From Stichopus chloronotus (lineage: Eukaryota > Echinodermata > Holothuroidea > Aspidochirotida > Stichopodidae), in the NCBI GenBank assembly GCA_021234535.1, contig CM037838.1, positions 24,343,969-24,407,968 on the forward strand: 64,000 nt of DNA. The letters are read 5' to 3'. Shown piece after piece: positions 20,001 to 33,684 of the stretch. Below the pieces are notes generated by a model, which ran no database searches, was not told the origin of the DNA, and saw only the letters and a program-made list of their open reading frames with translations. Every line of letters begins with the position of its first letter. Within the stretch, counting starts at the first letter, position 1. The translations under genes were made by a program, and so were the position numbers.

Positions 20001-23000
20001 GTAAAACGTAATCACACTCATTTTTCTGTGATAATTCTGCCTTCAAACTCCTCCAAATCCATCTGAACTTTTCAACTCGCAAAAGTGATTTCTGAGGCGC
20101 TTTGATGTCACGGCAGAAAAAAAAAGAAGTTGTCACTGTTTTGTTAAGAATGATACTTACACGCGGTGGGAATTGATGACAGGTCAAAATCCCTGGTTTC
20201 CTTTCGTTCGTTCATCATCTTTCTAACTACATATATAATACAGTTTTTTGTTTTGGGTTTTTTTTTGTTAAGAGAATACATAAAACAGAGAGAAAACGAA
20301 CCAAGAATAATTTACATGCAGTGTCATTAGATTGCAGGATATAATATATATGAGTAATTTGTGACGCAGATGTATATACAAATTTAAAAAAAAATGTCAT
20401 CAAAAATTCAAATCCAGCTGACGATTAAACCTTGCAACAGATCAGAACGAGTAGTAACACGACCTGAATGAGTAATGGAGCAATATGTAGATAAAACAAA
20501 GTTTTGGCAAGTTGGTGGGTATCTCTTTTTTATTATTTTTTATTCGATTTGCCCTCCAGGCTTTAAGGTTAGTATGCAGTTACTATTTTTTTTTTTTATC
20601 ACTGCTGATCTTGTTGAGGTATACTTTTTAAACGTTCGTCTTACAGTAGTATGTTGGCGAGTAGTTTTGACTATTCCCAAAGTGTAGTTTATTCTTAATT
20701 ATCCATATACAATTAAACTTGTTTGTGTTTTTTTCTGCAAAATATATGGTACCAGACAAGTCTGCACTGCGTGAACCATGCTCATATATGGCAACGTTGA
20801 AACAACGTTCTGTAACACCTTCGTGGACGAACAGAGACACAAGTTTGTAAAAGGTTTGCTATGAACAAAATAACATGTTACGTCATAATACATCTTTCAA
20901 ATGTATTTAGGGAACGATCCCTATATCTGGACTTATTTGCTCTATACATGTATAGAACGCAGGTTCTTCCTGCCATTGCAGAGTTGGATCTCAAGCGCGA
21001 CAGTTACGAACATAAAATTAAGACGGATGCAATCGTTGTCAATAATATCCATAGTGAGTTGTTTCAGCTCCTTGGTGCGAGTATGGAAATCCGCGAGACG
21101 TAGCGGAGAGTACGAAAGTGTGGGCCCACAACAGCAACAGGCAAGCTAATAAGTAGTTACCCATTATTGCAAAATACATACCTGGGAATGTGAATACAAG
21201 TTGAACTACAAATCTCAGTATAGATGAAACTGATAAAAAGATATAAAAATCCAACAAGAGCGACCGTTATCTTTAGAGCAGTTCAAAGATTAATGATAGT
21301 TAACTGTACATTTGCATAATGCATAAGATCATAATCATATATCTGCATAGTATATAATGTCATCAATACCGAATTACAAACTCAGTAAGAGGTACCGTAA
21401 TTAATATCCAAAGACGTACCGAATTCCAGGTATAATAGGTTCCCAATTACCGTCGAATTCAGTTTGATATTCGAAACTTCATTACAGTTTTTTTTTTTCC
21501 TGAAAAGATATTAATGGTTTCTTTGGTGATGACTTTCGTGTGAAAATTTAGAAGATAGACCTGATAAGACGGGGCGGGTCGGATTCAGTAATTACTGTAA
21601 GGGGGGGGGGGGGATGTCGAGTGAAGTATGCTTAAATACACCACGAGCGGGGAGTTTTTATTTTATTATCGCGTAAAGGGTCTTGAGGCCCGCGTGAAAG
21701 GCCTCGATGGGAGTCTTGGGGCCAAGCCCCCGGAAGCTCTCTTAATCTGAGACACTTGAATTTGAACACAGAAAATTTGTTTTCAGTGAGGTAACCACGT
21801 TCCTCATACACCCGGAAACGTCCAGTAAAATGTGTGATTTAAACCTGATTTTCTTTTAGTCTTTCTCATATGTTTTCATATTTTTCACGACGACCTACAA
21901 CCAAAAAATATTTCTTTTGTGTCACTGTGTACCTATATGTAATATATATTCTTACATGAATATTAGTAGGCCTCGGGACCCTTGCCGCGGGAGAGTTTAA
22001 ATAAATCTGAAGTGTCTGTGTAAACACTATGATGAAGCGGCTGGCATGTACACCGTTACGTATGTTGGGTAACGGTTATTCTAATTGGTTTGTTTGGTTT
22101 AGGTTTACCTTTGATACTGTAATCAGAGGGAGACTATACGGTACCATAGTGATACACACAGAAAAGACAGAGATCAAATAATAGTGTAGTCTGTTAATTG
22201 AAGTCTATTCCTATGGAAAATATACAGTAAACCAAGTGTGTAGAGACTGCAAAGGGACCACACTGCATGTATAGGAAGTACATAAATCCATGTAAGTAAA
22301 GAAGGTACGGAAGTTAACCAACTGTAGTTGTTACGTGGCAAGAACCTTCACATAGTTCAGGATTATTACTAGTTTTCTATTGTTGATCTTATACCTTGGC
22401 ACGTATAGCCTGCTAACATGTTTTTAATATGTCCGTCGGGTAGCTTAAATCGATCAGCATCTTAAGTTGGGCTTTGTTTGTGTGCATGATTTGACGGGGA
22501 CCAATGCCATACCTCAATTGCAAGCCTCAACGCTCAACTAGCTTAAATGCTCTCTATCTGAGCCCTTCCCCCGCCACCGAGGGGGAGAAAATACACCCCT
22601 TTCCAATTTTCTCGCATATCATTTTTCGGGCTGCACGTGAACTCCCTACTGCCTTCATACAGGTGACAGGCTCTGTGCATTCTCTTCTCTTACTGTTAAC
22701 TGCTTCTACTCTGAGATTCATTTCACCTTTATTATTATTTTTTTTTGTAACTCTGAAAGCTAAAACATTTTCATTTTTGCATTGGACTTCGTTTCGCTCC
22801 GTGGAAAATCGTCAAGCCTGCTGTATAGGCAATTGCAGATTATTACCCCCCCCCCCTTCCCCTCCTCTTATAATTTAACGCACATATAAGTGTCCGGCAT
22901 ATGAAATTTTCACCCCCCCCCCCCTTTCTCTCTTTCACGGAATATTCTTTAGGTTAAGCGCGGTTCCGGATCACTGACAGACGCGTTACCATATGAAAAA

Positions 23001-23760
23001 GAACCTGGTAACAGGTTGTCAATAATACAGTAGAAAATAAGCAGAGCTTAACCGTTGACGCCATTTCAATTATAGATAGCCGTGGAACGGGCTATTTTCT
23101 TCTGTTGCTCTTGATGGCAGGCTCTTATAAGCTTTGAATTTATTTTTCTTGTTCAAGCGCTGTTTCTTTTATTCATAGGCCAGAGAAGTATGAAATTCGT
23201 GTCCCAACGGCGTCTTATCGTCCCTACCAGTCTCACCATCCATTAGCTGTAACAACTATGTACCATCTATTCAGCGTGTCGCCCTCTACAAATCAGTTGG
23301 ATTGTCCTCTTGTAAATACATCCGAAAGAACGAGACACAATTGGTGTTTCAATTTGTGACTGCCTTCAAAAATTTTTGGCATTTTAGAATTTGCCATCGA
23401 GGCATCATATTACTACGACAATACATCTAACTAGGATATGACTTGTAAAAATTGCTTCAAAATAGCAATTTAAAAATCCCGGCTTAAAATGGATTTGTTT
23501 GCGTGAAGGTGATTTATGAAGGAATCGAATACAGATTTGTCGGACGACACAAATTTCGAAGGATTATGCACGAATTAATGTTCCACAAGCACACTGAAGG
23601 CTGTGATATATTTTGAACATATATCAGTCCAGGTTAGGAAAACTAAGAAAAATAGTAACTTAAAACGTAGAAAAGCAGACGCGGCTTTGACCGTGCTACA
23701 TCGCGAGTATGAGTTGAGAACGTTTGTCATTTTTTTCCACTGAAAGACAAATATGTTATA
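17061..23760. other. Intergenic, no recognised gene
   Basis: AT-rich sequence. Landmarks: a perfect 10-bp hairpin at 18559-18581; a G run at 21601-21613 followed by a GC-rich block (21680-21740, ending CTTGGGGCCAAGCCCCC) that looks like a dispersed repeat; and C runs at 22845 and 22912. A 45-codon stretch after 20970 looks coding-like but has no recognisable family. Confidence 0.45.
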
Positions 23761-23762
23761 TT

Positions 23763-24490
<728 letters not shown>

Positions 24491-25254
24491 ACAATACGCA
24501 TCTCAAATATCCCTATCGTGCATGAATGTTAATTGAGTAATGGGAAAATGTCAGCTGGCGTGCCCTCAGGTATGTTGACCAGTTTATGAACATTAAAGGG
24601 GCACTTTGAGTTGTTTCATGTGCTTCAGTTAGTCTTCATAAACATATCAATTTTAAGTCTAGTTTCTAGTGAAAGCTGGATTGTCACATTAAGATGGTCC
24701 CCATTATGTGTCACATACAAATGACCACTCATGATTGAGTAGTCAATGTTAAAATTGATGTTGTAAAACTTGTGACCATTCACTTTTCCACATTAGTTCT
24801 AGTTAATAAACCCACAGCCAGTGCAATCCATGGAGGAAAATTAATAAAAATTGACCGTTTTCGTAATTACTGGGTGTGAATAGTGATGCTGATTATAGGC
24901 ATTGTTACATGGTAGTACGCATCACAATTTTAATTTATTGACAAAGATCGAACTTCTGCACTGTTGGTGCTCTAGTTTATGGAATTCTGAAAATTACGCA
25001 GTCCTACATATTCTCTTGAATAATGTTGATGATTTAATTGGTATAACGGTACTCAATTAGTGATTCCTATTACTTCACATAATGATACATAAATGGTACC
25101 TTTATTGTGGTTAGGCATGAGTTTCTGCACAGTTATTGCTCTAGCTGTCACCTATCATTGTCGTCAATCATTTTTGGTTTCGATGATAATCGTAACCTTT
25201 GTAATCATGCGTACGTGTGTGTGTATGTAGGGGTGTGTGTACGTGTGTATGTCC

Positions 25255-25830
25255 TATGTCCGTGCCTTGTAAACACGATATCTCAAGAAGGGAAGCTTGG
25301 ACAGATGTAATATTTGGTATGTGGGTGTACCATATTAAGCAGAAGCCCCCTATTGTTTTTGGTGGGGGTCAAAGGTCATTTGGGGTCAACAGGGTTCAAA
25401 TTGTGAAAACCTTGTAAACACGATATCTCAAGAAAGGAAGCTTATACATACCTCATATCTGGTATGTAGGTGTACCACATTGAGTAGAAGAACCCTATTG
25501 TTTTTGGTGGAAGTCAAAGGTCATTTGGGGTCAACAGGGGTCAAATGGTGAAAACCTTGGTAACACAATATCTCAAGAAAGAAAGCTTGTAGAGATCTCA
25601 TGTTTAGTATGTAGTTGTACCATGTTAAGTAGAGGAACCCTATTGTTTTTGGTGGAAGTCAAAGGTCATTTGGGGTCAACAGGGGTCAAATTGTGAAAAC
25701 CATGTAAACACGATATCTCAAGAAGGGGAGCTTGAACAGATGCCATATGAAGTGTGTAGGTGTATCTTATTGAGTCAAGAACGCTATTATTTTAATGGAG
25801 GTCAACGGTCACTTCAGGTCAACAAGACTT
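25255..25830 (+). repeat. Half-site-rich satellite array 2 (period about 145 bp)
   Basis: GTAAACACGATATCTCAAGA starts monomers at 25269, 25414, 25560 and 25704, spacings of 145, 146 and 144. Each monomer carries G(G/A)(G/A)GTCAAAGGTCA, a DR1-type direct repeat of AGGTCA half-sites, followed by GGGGTCAACAGGG(G/T)TCAAA. A GT-rich tract (25215-25253) borders it on the left. Confidence 0.9.
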
Positions 25831-26389
25831 GGGACTTTCTCTGTAGCCTAACATATAAACATACACACTGTGATAGAGCCTAGCCAATAATTGTATTTCT
25901 AACTCTTGCGCCTTACACTTACAGTAGAGGAACAGACTAGACTAAGATTTTGAAGTAAACTTTGATCCAAGTTGCTTGAAAATGTGCCTTATGTTGCTTG
26001 ATATATTGCTAAGCGTATATTGGTCATCAGGAACAGGATGGCATATTTTACGTTACAACTTTGTACATTCAACTTAAAAATAGTGTGGAGAATGTTTCAC
26101 CATATAACAGTGTTACGACAAACCAACAAATCAACAACTCCAAGAATTTGAGACCCAGCTCAATCATATTGGCTCATAGTCACAGGGGATGGGTTGAAAG
26201 AACTCTACGGCACTCCTAAATGTTCTACATTAAATGACCTTATGTCTTAGATCCTCTTAGGCCCACTCAAAGGCAGAGTACACACATGAAACTGAACACA
26301 TTCATAAACAAATTTATTCTCATTTACAGGTCTTTGAGAAATTGACACTGCTTACTCCGACATTTGCATGCACTGTACATTCCTAGATT

Positions 26390-26650
26390 GTAGGTGTATC
26401 TCATTCAGTATACAAAGTTCCATTGTCTTTGGTGAAGGTCAAAGTTCATTTGCAGTCAACAGGGTCACAGTATGGAATTCTTGTAAACATGCTATCTCAA
26501 GAAGGGAAGCTAGGACAGATGTCATATTCAATAATTAGTTGTACTTCATTGAGCATGGAGGTCATTCAGTGTCAACAAGGGTCAAAGTGTGAACATGTAG
26601 ATATGATCTCAAGAGAGGAAGCTTGTGCAGATCTCATATTTCATAAAAAA
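26390..26650 (+). repeat. Half-site-rich satellite, two decayed monomers
   Basis: Same unit as the 25.3-kb array (TTTGGTGAAGGTCAAAGTTCA, GTAAACATGCTATCTCAAGA, GGGAAGCTAGGACAGATGTC), more diverged and partly deleted. It ends about 180 bp before the start codon of gene B. Confidence 0.8.
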
Positions 26651-26828
26651 GCATACACAGCTTAATGTGACACATACTAATGCTATTATATCAGATTCAG
26701 AAAAAAATTCTCTTAAACAGATCATCGAAACCACAATGCATTTCTGCATTCTGGTTTATTCCAGATCTATCACTGATTTACTTATGTTTTAATTTTTCGA
26801 TAGAAAGCATCGGACGGACTGCGGCATC

Positions 26829-26946
26829 ATGTCTGATGGAGTCTATGACGTCGTGATAGTAGGTGCTGGGCTATCTGGTCTTTCGGCAGCCTATGAAATC
26901 ACTAAGAAGAAACCATCCGCAAAAATAGTCATCTTAGAAGCAACAG
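26829..26946 (+). CDS. Gene B exon 1 (start codon, FAD-binding fold)
   Basis: The ATG follows cggcatc. The frame opens MSDGVYDVVIVGAGLSGLSA and ends VILEAT, a textbook N-terminal dinucleotide-binding strand-helix-strand. The donor is ACAG|gtatac. Upstream, ttttaatttttcgatag ends at about 26803 and looks like a splice acceptor, so this may be the second transcribed exon, with a 5'-UTR exon further upstream. Confidence 0.93.
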
Positions 26947-29900
26947 GTATACCGCAATTGTTACAGAAATATTCCAGCTAGGGACAATTTTAATTAACTT
27001 TAAATGAAAAGGAATATCGTATTTTAAGACACCTCAACGTCACAGCAATCTGCAAAGGCGGCTTGTTCGTGACTGTTTTGAAGAAAGATAGTTTTAGTCA
27101 AGAAAGATTTTAAGGCGGCTCAAGATTCCAACATGTTTTGTGACCACGGAAACTAGTACGAACGTCTTTGCCTTTTCTTCGAAAATGGAAGTTTGTATTT
27201 AACCTTGAAATTTGAGAAACTGATAAATTAGATTTGGACTTATTGTAGATTGAGCTCTAAAAATTGTGAGAATAAAGGTCACAACACGACTCACAATATC
27301 GTGATGTTACTCTGCCGGAAGTCGAGAGTATAAAGAAATGCATGTGCGGAATGACGTCATAGATTTCCCACCATGCAGTGTACCGCAAAATATTACTAAC
27401 AAAAATTATTATGTCACGTGTGTCTGAGAGTCCACCCATATTTCTATCTTGTCCCACGGGATAATTTTCTGTCCACTGGCCCGGTTTGTAGGTTGGTAGT
27501 TTTTGGATCACTTGACTACAAACAACAATAAGATACTGACACAGTAGGCGATTTATCATAACTACCCATTACATATAGAGGTACTTCCCGTGACGTCATT
27601 GCGTTTCAATTATGCATACTGACCGTCACTGCCCATGCGCAGAATGTGTGTTATCGATACGCGCGCACGACACGGTCTTAGTTACAATTGTTGTACAGTG
27701 GACGCAGGACAGTTGAAACAGAGGGACGCGCAAGTAGTGACGTCGGTGAAAAAATATCCGTCGATCAAGCCTCCCGCAGCTAGCAGTTTTACTTTTATCT
27801 TGTGCGCCCATAGTTGACCTCTAAATTAAGTGGACTGGAGGAATAGCTTGTTGTTGTGAAGACATTACATCGGAAACTGAGTACTGTGGGTCATCCAACA
27901 TAGTCGACATTTGTGTCTATGGAACGCCAAGAGGACAAATGGAATCGGTCCAGGCGGAAGTTTAAGTGATAGCGATATATAACGATGTTGTAGCAATGCA
28001 CAACGGAGCAGTAGCTATGTAACATGAATTAGCAGCCATGTAAACTGAAGTAGCAGAGATGTAAACCGAACCAGTAGGGATATGAAGTCACGATCCGATC
28101 AAAAACCGATTCGTTCTCACTTCTTTAGTGAGGCAAAATGGCAGAAACCACACTTCAGGTCGCTTCCATGGGGACTGGCCAATTAATGTTAAGAAGTGTC
28201 GACCAACCAATCCATTTAATTTTGAGATCAGTGATGTTGCAACATGCAGCATATATGCTAAAGCATGAGGGAAGTGTTATGTACGTTTGATCCTATATGG
28301 TCTGGAATCGGTCGATTTCGAAATCAGCAAACGTTCGGCACATCTATGACCATGTTCTCTGAATAATTCACGATACTGCCGTACAGTAGTTATCTAAGCA
28401 ATGTTCCTATGGACATTATGGAGAGAATACAATGGTTAGTGGTAGACTGTGCAGGCTATAAGGCTAAACTGTGTTGACAAATAACCTGATTTATTAAAGA
28501 CAGAGACTCATCGCCTTCTCCCAACCACTTACGTCTAGTTCCTCCCACAGCCTCTCTAAAATTCCTCTTCATGTGTCATCAAACAATGGATCCCTGTGTA
28601 TACTGTGTAATATGGGCTACTTTGCATCTTTTGAATTCGCTGTCAATCAAAAAACAGAACCAACTGAGAATTTTGCTCCCCCCCCCCCCCCTCCAGCCAA
28701 AATGTAGCTTAGAGTGATGAGTGACTGCCCTTAGATGTAAGTTACTGTATGTAAACGACGGTTTTGTTGTAGAATGTTACTCATAGCCCTTTGAAAGAGG
28801 ACTTGAAAGAGGGCCTCGCGATTGGGTGATGTCGAAAACGTAGAGGTAACTCGTTTAAATGAAGCTTTATCAATCATTAAAGAACTTATAATCCATCGCT
28901 GAGTCTGGAACTGTCAGTTTCATGCGAATGACTGATGGGCTGGAGGCGCTGTCAAATCTCCAGGTTTTTTGAGGTATTCTCCCCTCACTTACATTAGCTT
29001 CTCCTTACGGTGCCTCTTCCAGGCACGCTTTGATTTGGAGAGGCACCACCCGAACAATATACTGCATTTATGTTTTTTTTTTAATACAGCGGCCAAAAAC
29101 AATAACAAATGTTACACAATCTCGAACGATGCAGAAGAGGTTATGTTTTGAGAGAAAGAAATATTTGTGAACGAGCTATATACATGTCTTTAGATGCACC
29201 ATCCATGCGATACAGACACATTACAATGGGACGAAACTGATGCACAACGTTGTTGAATATTGACAAATAATATAGAGGGAATTGTAAATCACGTTTGTCA
29301 GTTATCACGCATGATTTCGAGAACTAGGAATTGCACTGCTTTAAACACTAATCTATTTTGTCCTTCGTAATATGGTTCTTTGAAACGTATACACTGTGAA
29401 ATCACTCTATTCGATAACACAAAAACTGGACACTCAGTCTATAAGTGTGTGATTACACTTTTCAGTTAATTCGTCACCTCAACGTTGACAAAAGCAAACA
29501 CAGGTTTCCAATTCCTCACGTTTTTGAAAGAAATTTGTGATGTTTTTGTCCTTCAGTTTATGGTTACAAAGAAAATTAATTGTATTTGTCAAAAGTCCTG
29601 ACGGTTACATTACTTCCAAGTGTTGAAAAGTGCTCAATTCGCGATAAGTCATAAATAAATTTGCTTTAAGTAAGTGAAAATTAGCAAACAGAGGTAAGGG
29701 CCGAAAATCAATTGTATGTGATATCTATCTTGGAACATCAAATGTCTGCGATAGGCTGTTTCTTCTTTCTTTTTTGTTTTTTATTTTTTTATAAAGTGTT
29801 TCAGAAGGCGGATTGTATAAACGTGATTATAAAATTGTATGTCATTTCAAATCCCGCCCTCTAGTTAAAGTTCCTTCGCACTGAGATAATGGTACTGCCT

Positions 29901-32900
29901 GGTGATGGACATCATTCAAAAGTCCGTTAGTTTAGAATTTAGGAATGTCAATTTCGTAATTACGCCACCAATTACCAAAACGAAAGGATCGTTCATAGTT
30001 AATTAGCTGCTGCAGACTTTCTTTTTTTTTAAAGTTCTTATGTGAATTACTTATCAGGATGGATATATTTGCGTAGGTTAATCCTAATTTATTTTCCACC
30101 CTCGAGCCGGTTACCCCTTCACCCTCCCCACCCCCCTCCCCCCATCGATATTACCTTTCTTACCCATGATGTCAATATAATCTGATCGAGTCCGTATAAT
30201 ATTGGTAGAAGTGGAAACTTTGAGATCTATTTTTAGAGGTATGATTAGGAGGAACGTCACCTATACACACAACCCACTTTCCTCGTCCAAATCCTATCCT
30301 CTACCCTCTTTATCCCACTCTCCTTCTCTGTCAACATATTTTTCATCATGTTCGTCAGAGAAGTTAAATTTGATGAAGAATGACAAAAGATAAACCAAAA
30401 CTCGGATCGAGAAATGGGCTTCGTGATTGGATCGTTTATTAGACGTTCATGTTGTTTTTTTGTTTTTTGACAACAAAGATATATCGAGATAACAATCAAA
30501 CTGCAGTGAAATCCTAAAATTTGGACCATCTGTGAAGTTACAAACGACCTTACGTTTTCACTTACAACTACAGAAGACGGTTGGAGCAAACAAATAATGG
30601 GGCCGAGGACTGGAGGAAAAGGAGGCCTGAAGGATGAGACAATTGATCAGTTGTCAAGTAAAGATGTTGTCGAGACAAAAGTGGCCCCTCTCTCACCACC
30701 CCCCCCCCCCCTCCACACACACACACACACACGTACACCCCTCAATTAAAATAAAGCATGCGTGAGAAAGATATGCTTAGCTGGTCAATCAATGTTAGAG
30801 ACTTTGCATTAAGTAGAACAGTCCACCAATTGACACTTTGGTAAACACGACGAGATGGGGCAAACTACACAGGTAGCTTCAAGAGCCTGAATTTGCCAAC
30901 AATTAGATCGTGGGTTGCTCAGTGAGGATCCACTGTTAAAATACCACAATATTAGACAATATTGCTGTTTGTTTGTCAGTGTATTCCATCCAAGCCGTGA
31001 TTTGGCGACTACCTTCATAGTAAGGACCTCTCAACAGATCAAATTTGAGTTAACGTACTCTAACCCTGTAGGTACACTTTCATGAGAGCGCTACAACCCA
31101 TTCGGTATCAACATCGATGGCATCTCTTATCGACTTAAAGCAGAGAGGAATTAACCCCTGCCTCCTTTAAGTTATTCATTTATTTATTAAATACGTCAGT
31201 TGTCTTGTTCTTCTCTGATTCAAGTTATTGAATTCGTTTCTCGAGCAGTTTGAGCCAGCGCTTATTTTCTCTCATCTGTTCCTTTTTTTTTTCAAATGTA
31301 TCAACTCTGATTGACTGCGATGCTTTCCTGGAGATTTGAATTTTGTAGGGCCAACAAAAATGTTCAAATAGGCCTATCTAGAAGATAAGTGCATAGTTCT
31401 TTTTCATATTTTGTGACAGGTGATATTTTCCCCCACTTTCTCTTCCCTGAAACGCTGCCAAAGAACAAAGGTAGACGACCAGACGATTGCCAGTACAACT
31501 CTTATTCCAACTTCAAGTAGAATGAAACATAAAAATGACAGCCCTTTAAGGACCAATCCTGTTTCGTCGTCATCTCGTTGCCTTGACTGAAAACTTTGTT
31601 ATCCAGTTAATTTCCTTATCATTATTACATTACCTCAGTGGGTTTTCAAAATAATAATCCTACATGACTTCAGTGACCCTGTACCATGTCGGCTTGCTGG
31701 ATTTGCGATGAGAATACCCAAGATCACCCTTGAGTCAAATATTCGTTAATGTGATATTTGCCATACCCCCTCCCTCCTCCCCACCAGCACCACAATTTCA
31801 AAGTACATGTTGACCTGTTCCAATACTAATCGATTTACCTTGCAGGGTGTCTGTAAATTTGTGATATACTTCAGAGGGTATGGATGCTGGACATTGATTT
31901 ATTAAAAACAGCCAAAAGGTACAAAAACGAGTTAAAATCAGGAACTGAAAGCGTCTAGGCCCCCATCGTAGATTAATATTGAAGCAGAGGCAAGTAAAAT
32001 GTCATTCGTGTCTCTTGTATGCCAAAAAATGCAAGATAAGATGTTTCCTCATATCCACCGTCTGTACTGATCTTTTGAACTGAACGTTATTTTGTGTTTG
32101 CGTGTGTGTGTGAGTATGTCTACTTTTCTTACCAACTCTTCAAATGGAGTTTTGCTTGCCTCATTTTTTTTTTGTGCTATATAACGACATGTATGTTGTT
32201 TTCTTTTTTTTCAGGAAGGCGTCTTCTTAACTTTTATGCATGTTTATGTTAGCCTGTGTCTTTTGTCGTCTTTAAAGAAGATTTAGAAGATTTGCTCTCT
32301 TTATTGTGCGCCTATTCTATGCATATGACAGTTGGTGATATACTTGAGCCTACCATTTTATTGTAGCTCATATGTCTTTTAGTCCGTTCATGGTGCCTCA
32401 CAGGGAGGTTCAGCTAATTATATGTACTCACCACAAAAGCCTAACCTGCATCCTACCATACACTCTTCCAGTATATTGACCACTCGATTTCTGAGCCTGG
32501 ATTTTCGCTTTGCTTTCAAAGGGATTCTCGGATCAAGATGGCCAGCCCCGGACGAGTGATCATCTGCAAGATGTAGGTCATTTTGTGTGACTGACCAAAT
32601 GATTGTTTCAAGTCATACTGAAAATATTTATAATATCAACTACCGTTCCCAAACCGTGGACTTTACGAGTTATTATAAGTGTCAATAAATTGGACACAGC
32701 TAAACATCCTCTCAAGACAAACCGAATTGTATATCTGTTTACTGTACTTCAGTACCGTTCTTTATATCGACTTTAATTAATCATCGTGAAATTCATGGTA
32801 GTCTTTTATATCCCTTTAATCGGCGCTTTTTCCCCGCCCTATATCTAACGATGTGCAGCATTTTTCTCGAGTCCAGTGGTTACACGAAAAGAAGAGGTCA

Positions 32901-33644
32901 ACTGGATATCGTAATGCGCGCGATCACAGTTCACGACGTGACCATAACGATTCTAATAAAAACAAAAAAGGAACACAACACATGCCGTAAGATACAAATC
33001 TAACGGACGTCTTTTTTTACGAACAAAATCGTAATTACTATTATTTTTTTCTTTAGCATTCGCTTGTAATCACGGGTGATCCTTGGGATGCGTTTTAGCA
33101 TTAACTTGCCAAATCTCCATAATTTCTGTTCTTTATGAGTCTCTGTGGTTCTTTGTGCTTGAATACCTAGTCAATTTGCAGTGGTATAAAATAGGAAAAA
33201 AATGTTGTCTTTTGAAGTTTGAAATTGCTGGTGACTTGACGACGTCGATCCACTAGCGTGAAACTTCACAGGCCGATGAACGTTTTTGAACTTAAAGCAG
33301 TTGGGAATAAATTGAATTTGACTTTTGGTATACTTAGTTTGCGCCTCTTCGTCTTACGTTACTTTTGTATAATTAAAAAAAAATATTCTCGACAGGGCAC
33401 CTATGCTGAATTAATACACGTCATAAACCAGTTGAAAATCCCTATAGAAAATGAAATATTTCGGAAAATGAGCGATTTAGTCACATGACCTGTGAAATCT
33501 CTCTTACTTCTCCATCATCTATTAGACTACATCGGTGGCCCTATAAAGACTGCGAAAATGAAAGGGGCCAAAGGTGATGACTACTGGGACGTCGGGGCAA
33601 GCCGTATTGGTTCGTAAGTCGACGAGTTTTGTACCAAGTGTCTG

Positions 33645-33684
<40 letters not shown>

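Noticed and set aside
22504..22878. 124-codon frame in the intergenic region
   Set aside because: Ends in a C-run-derived proline tract, shows no domain and no plausible splice structure; likely chance.
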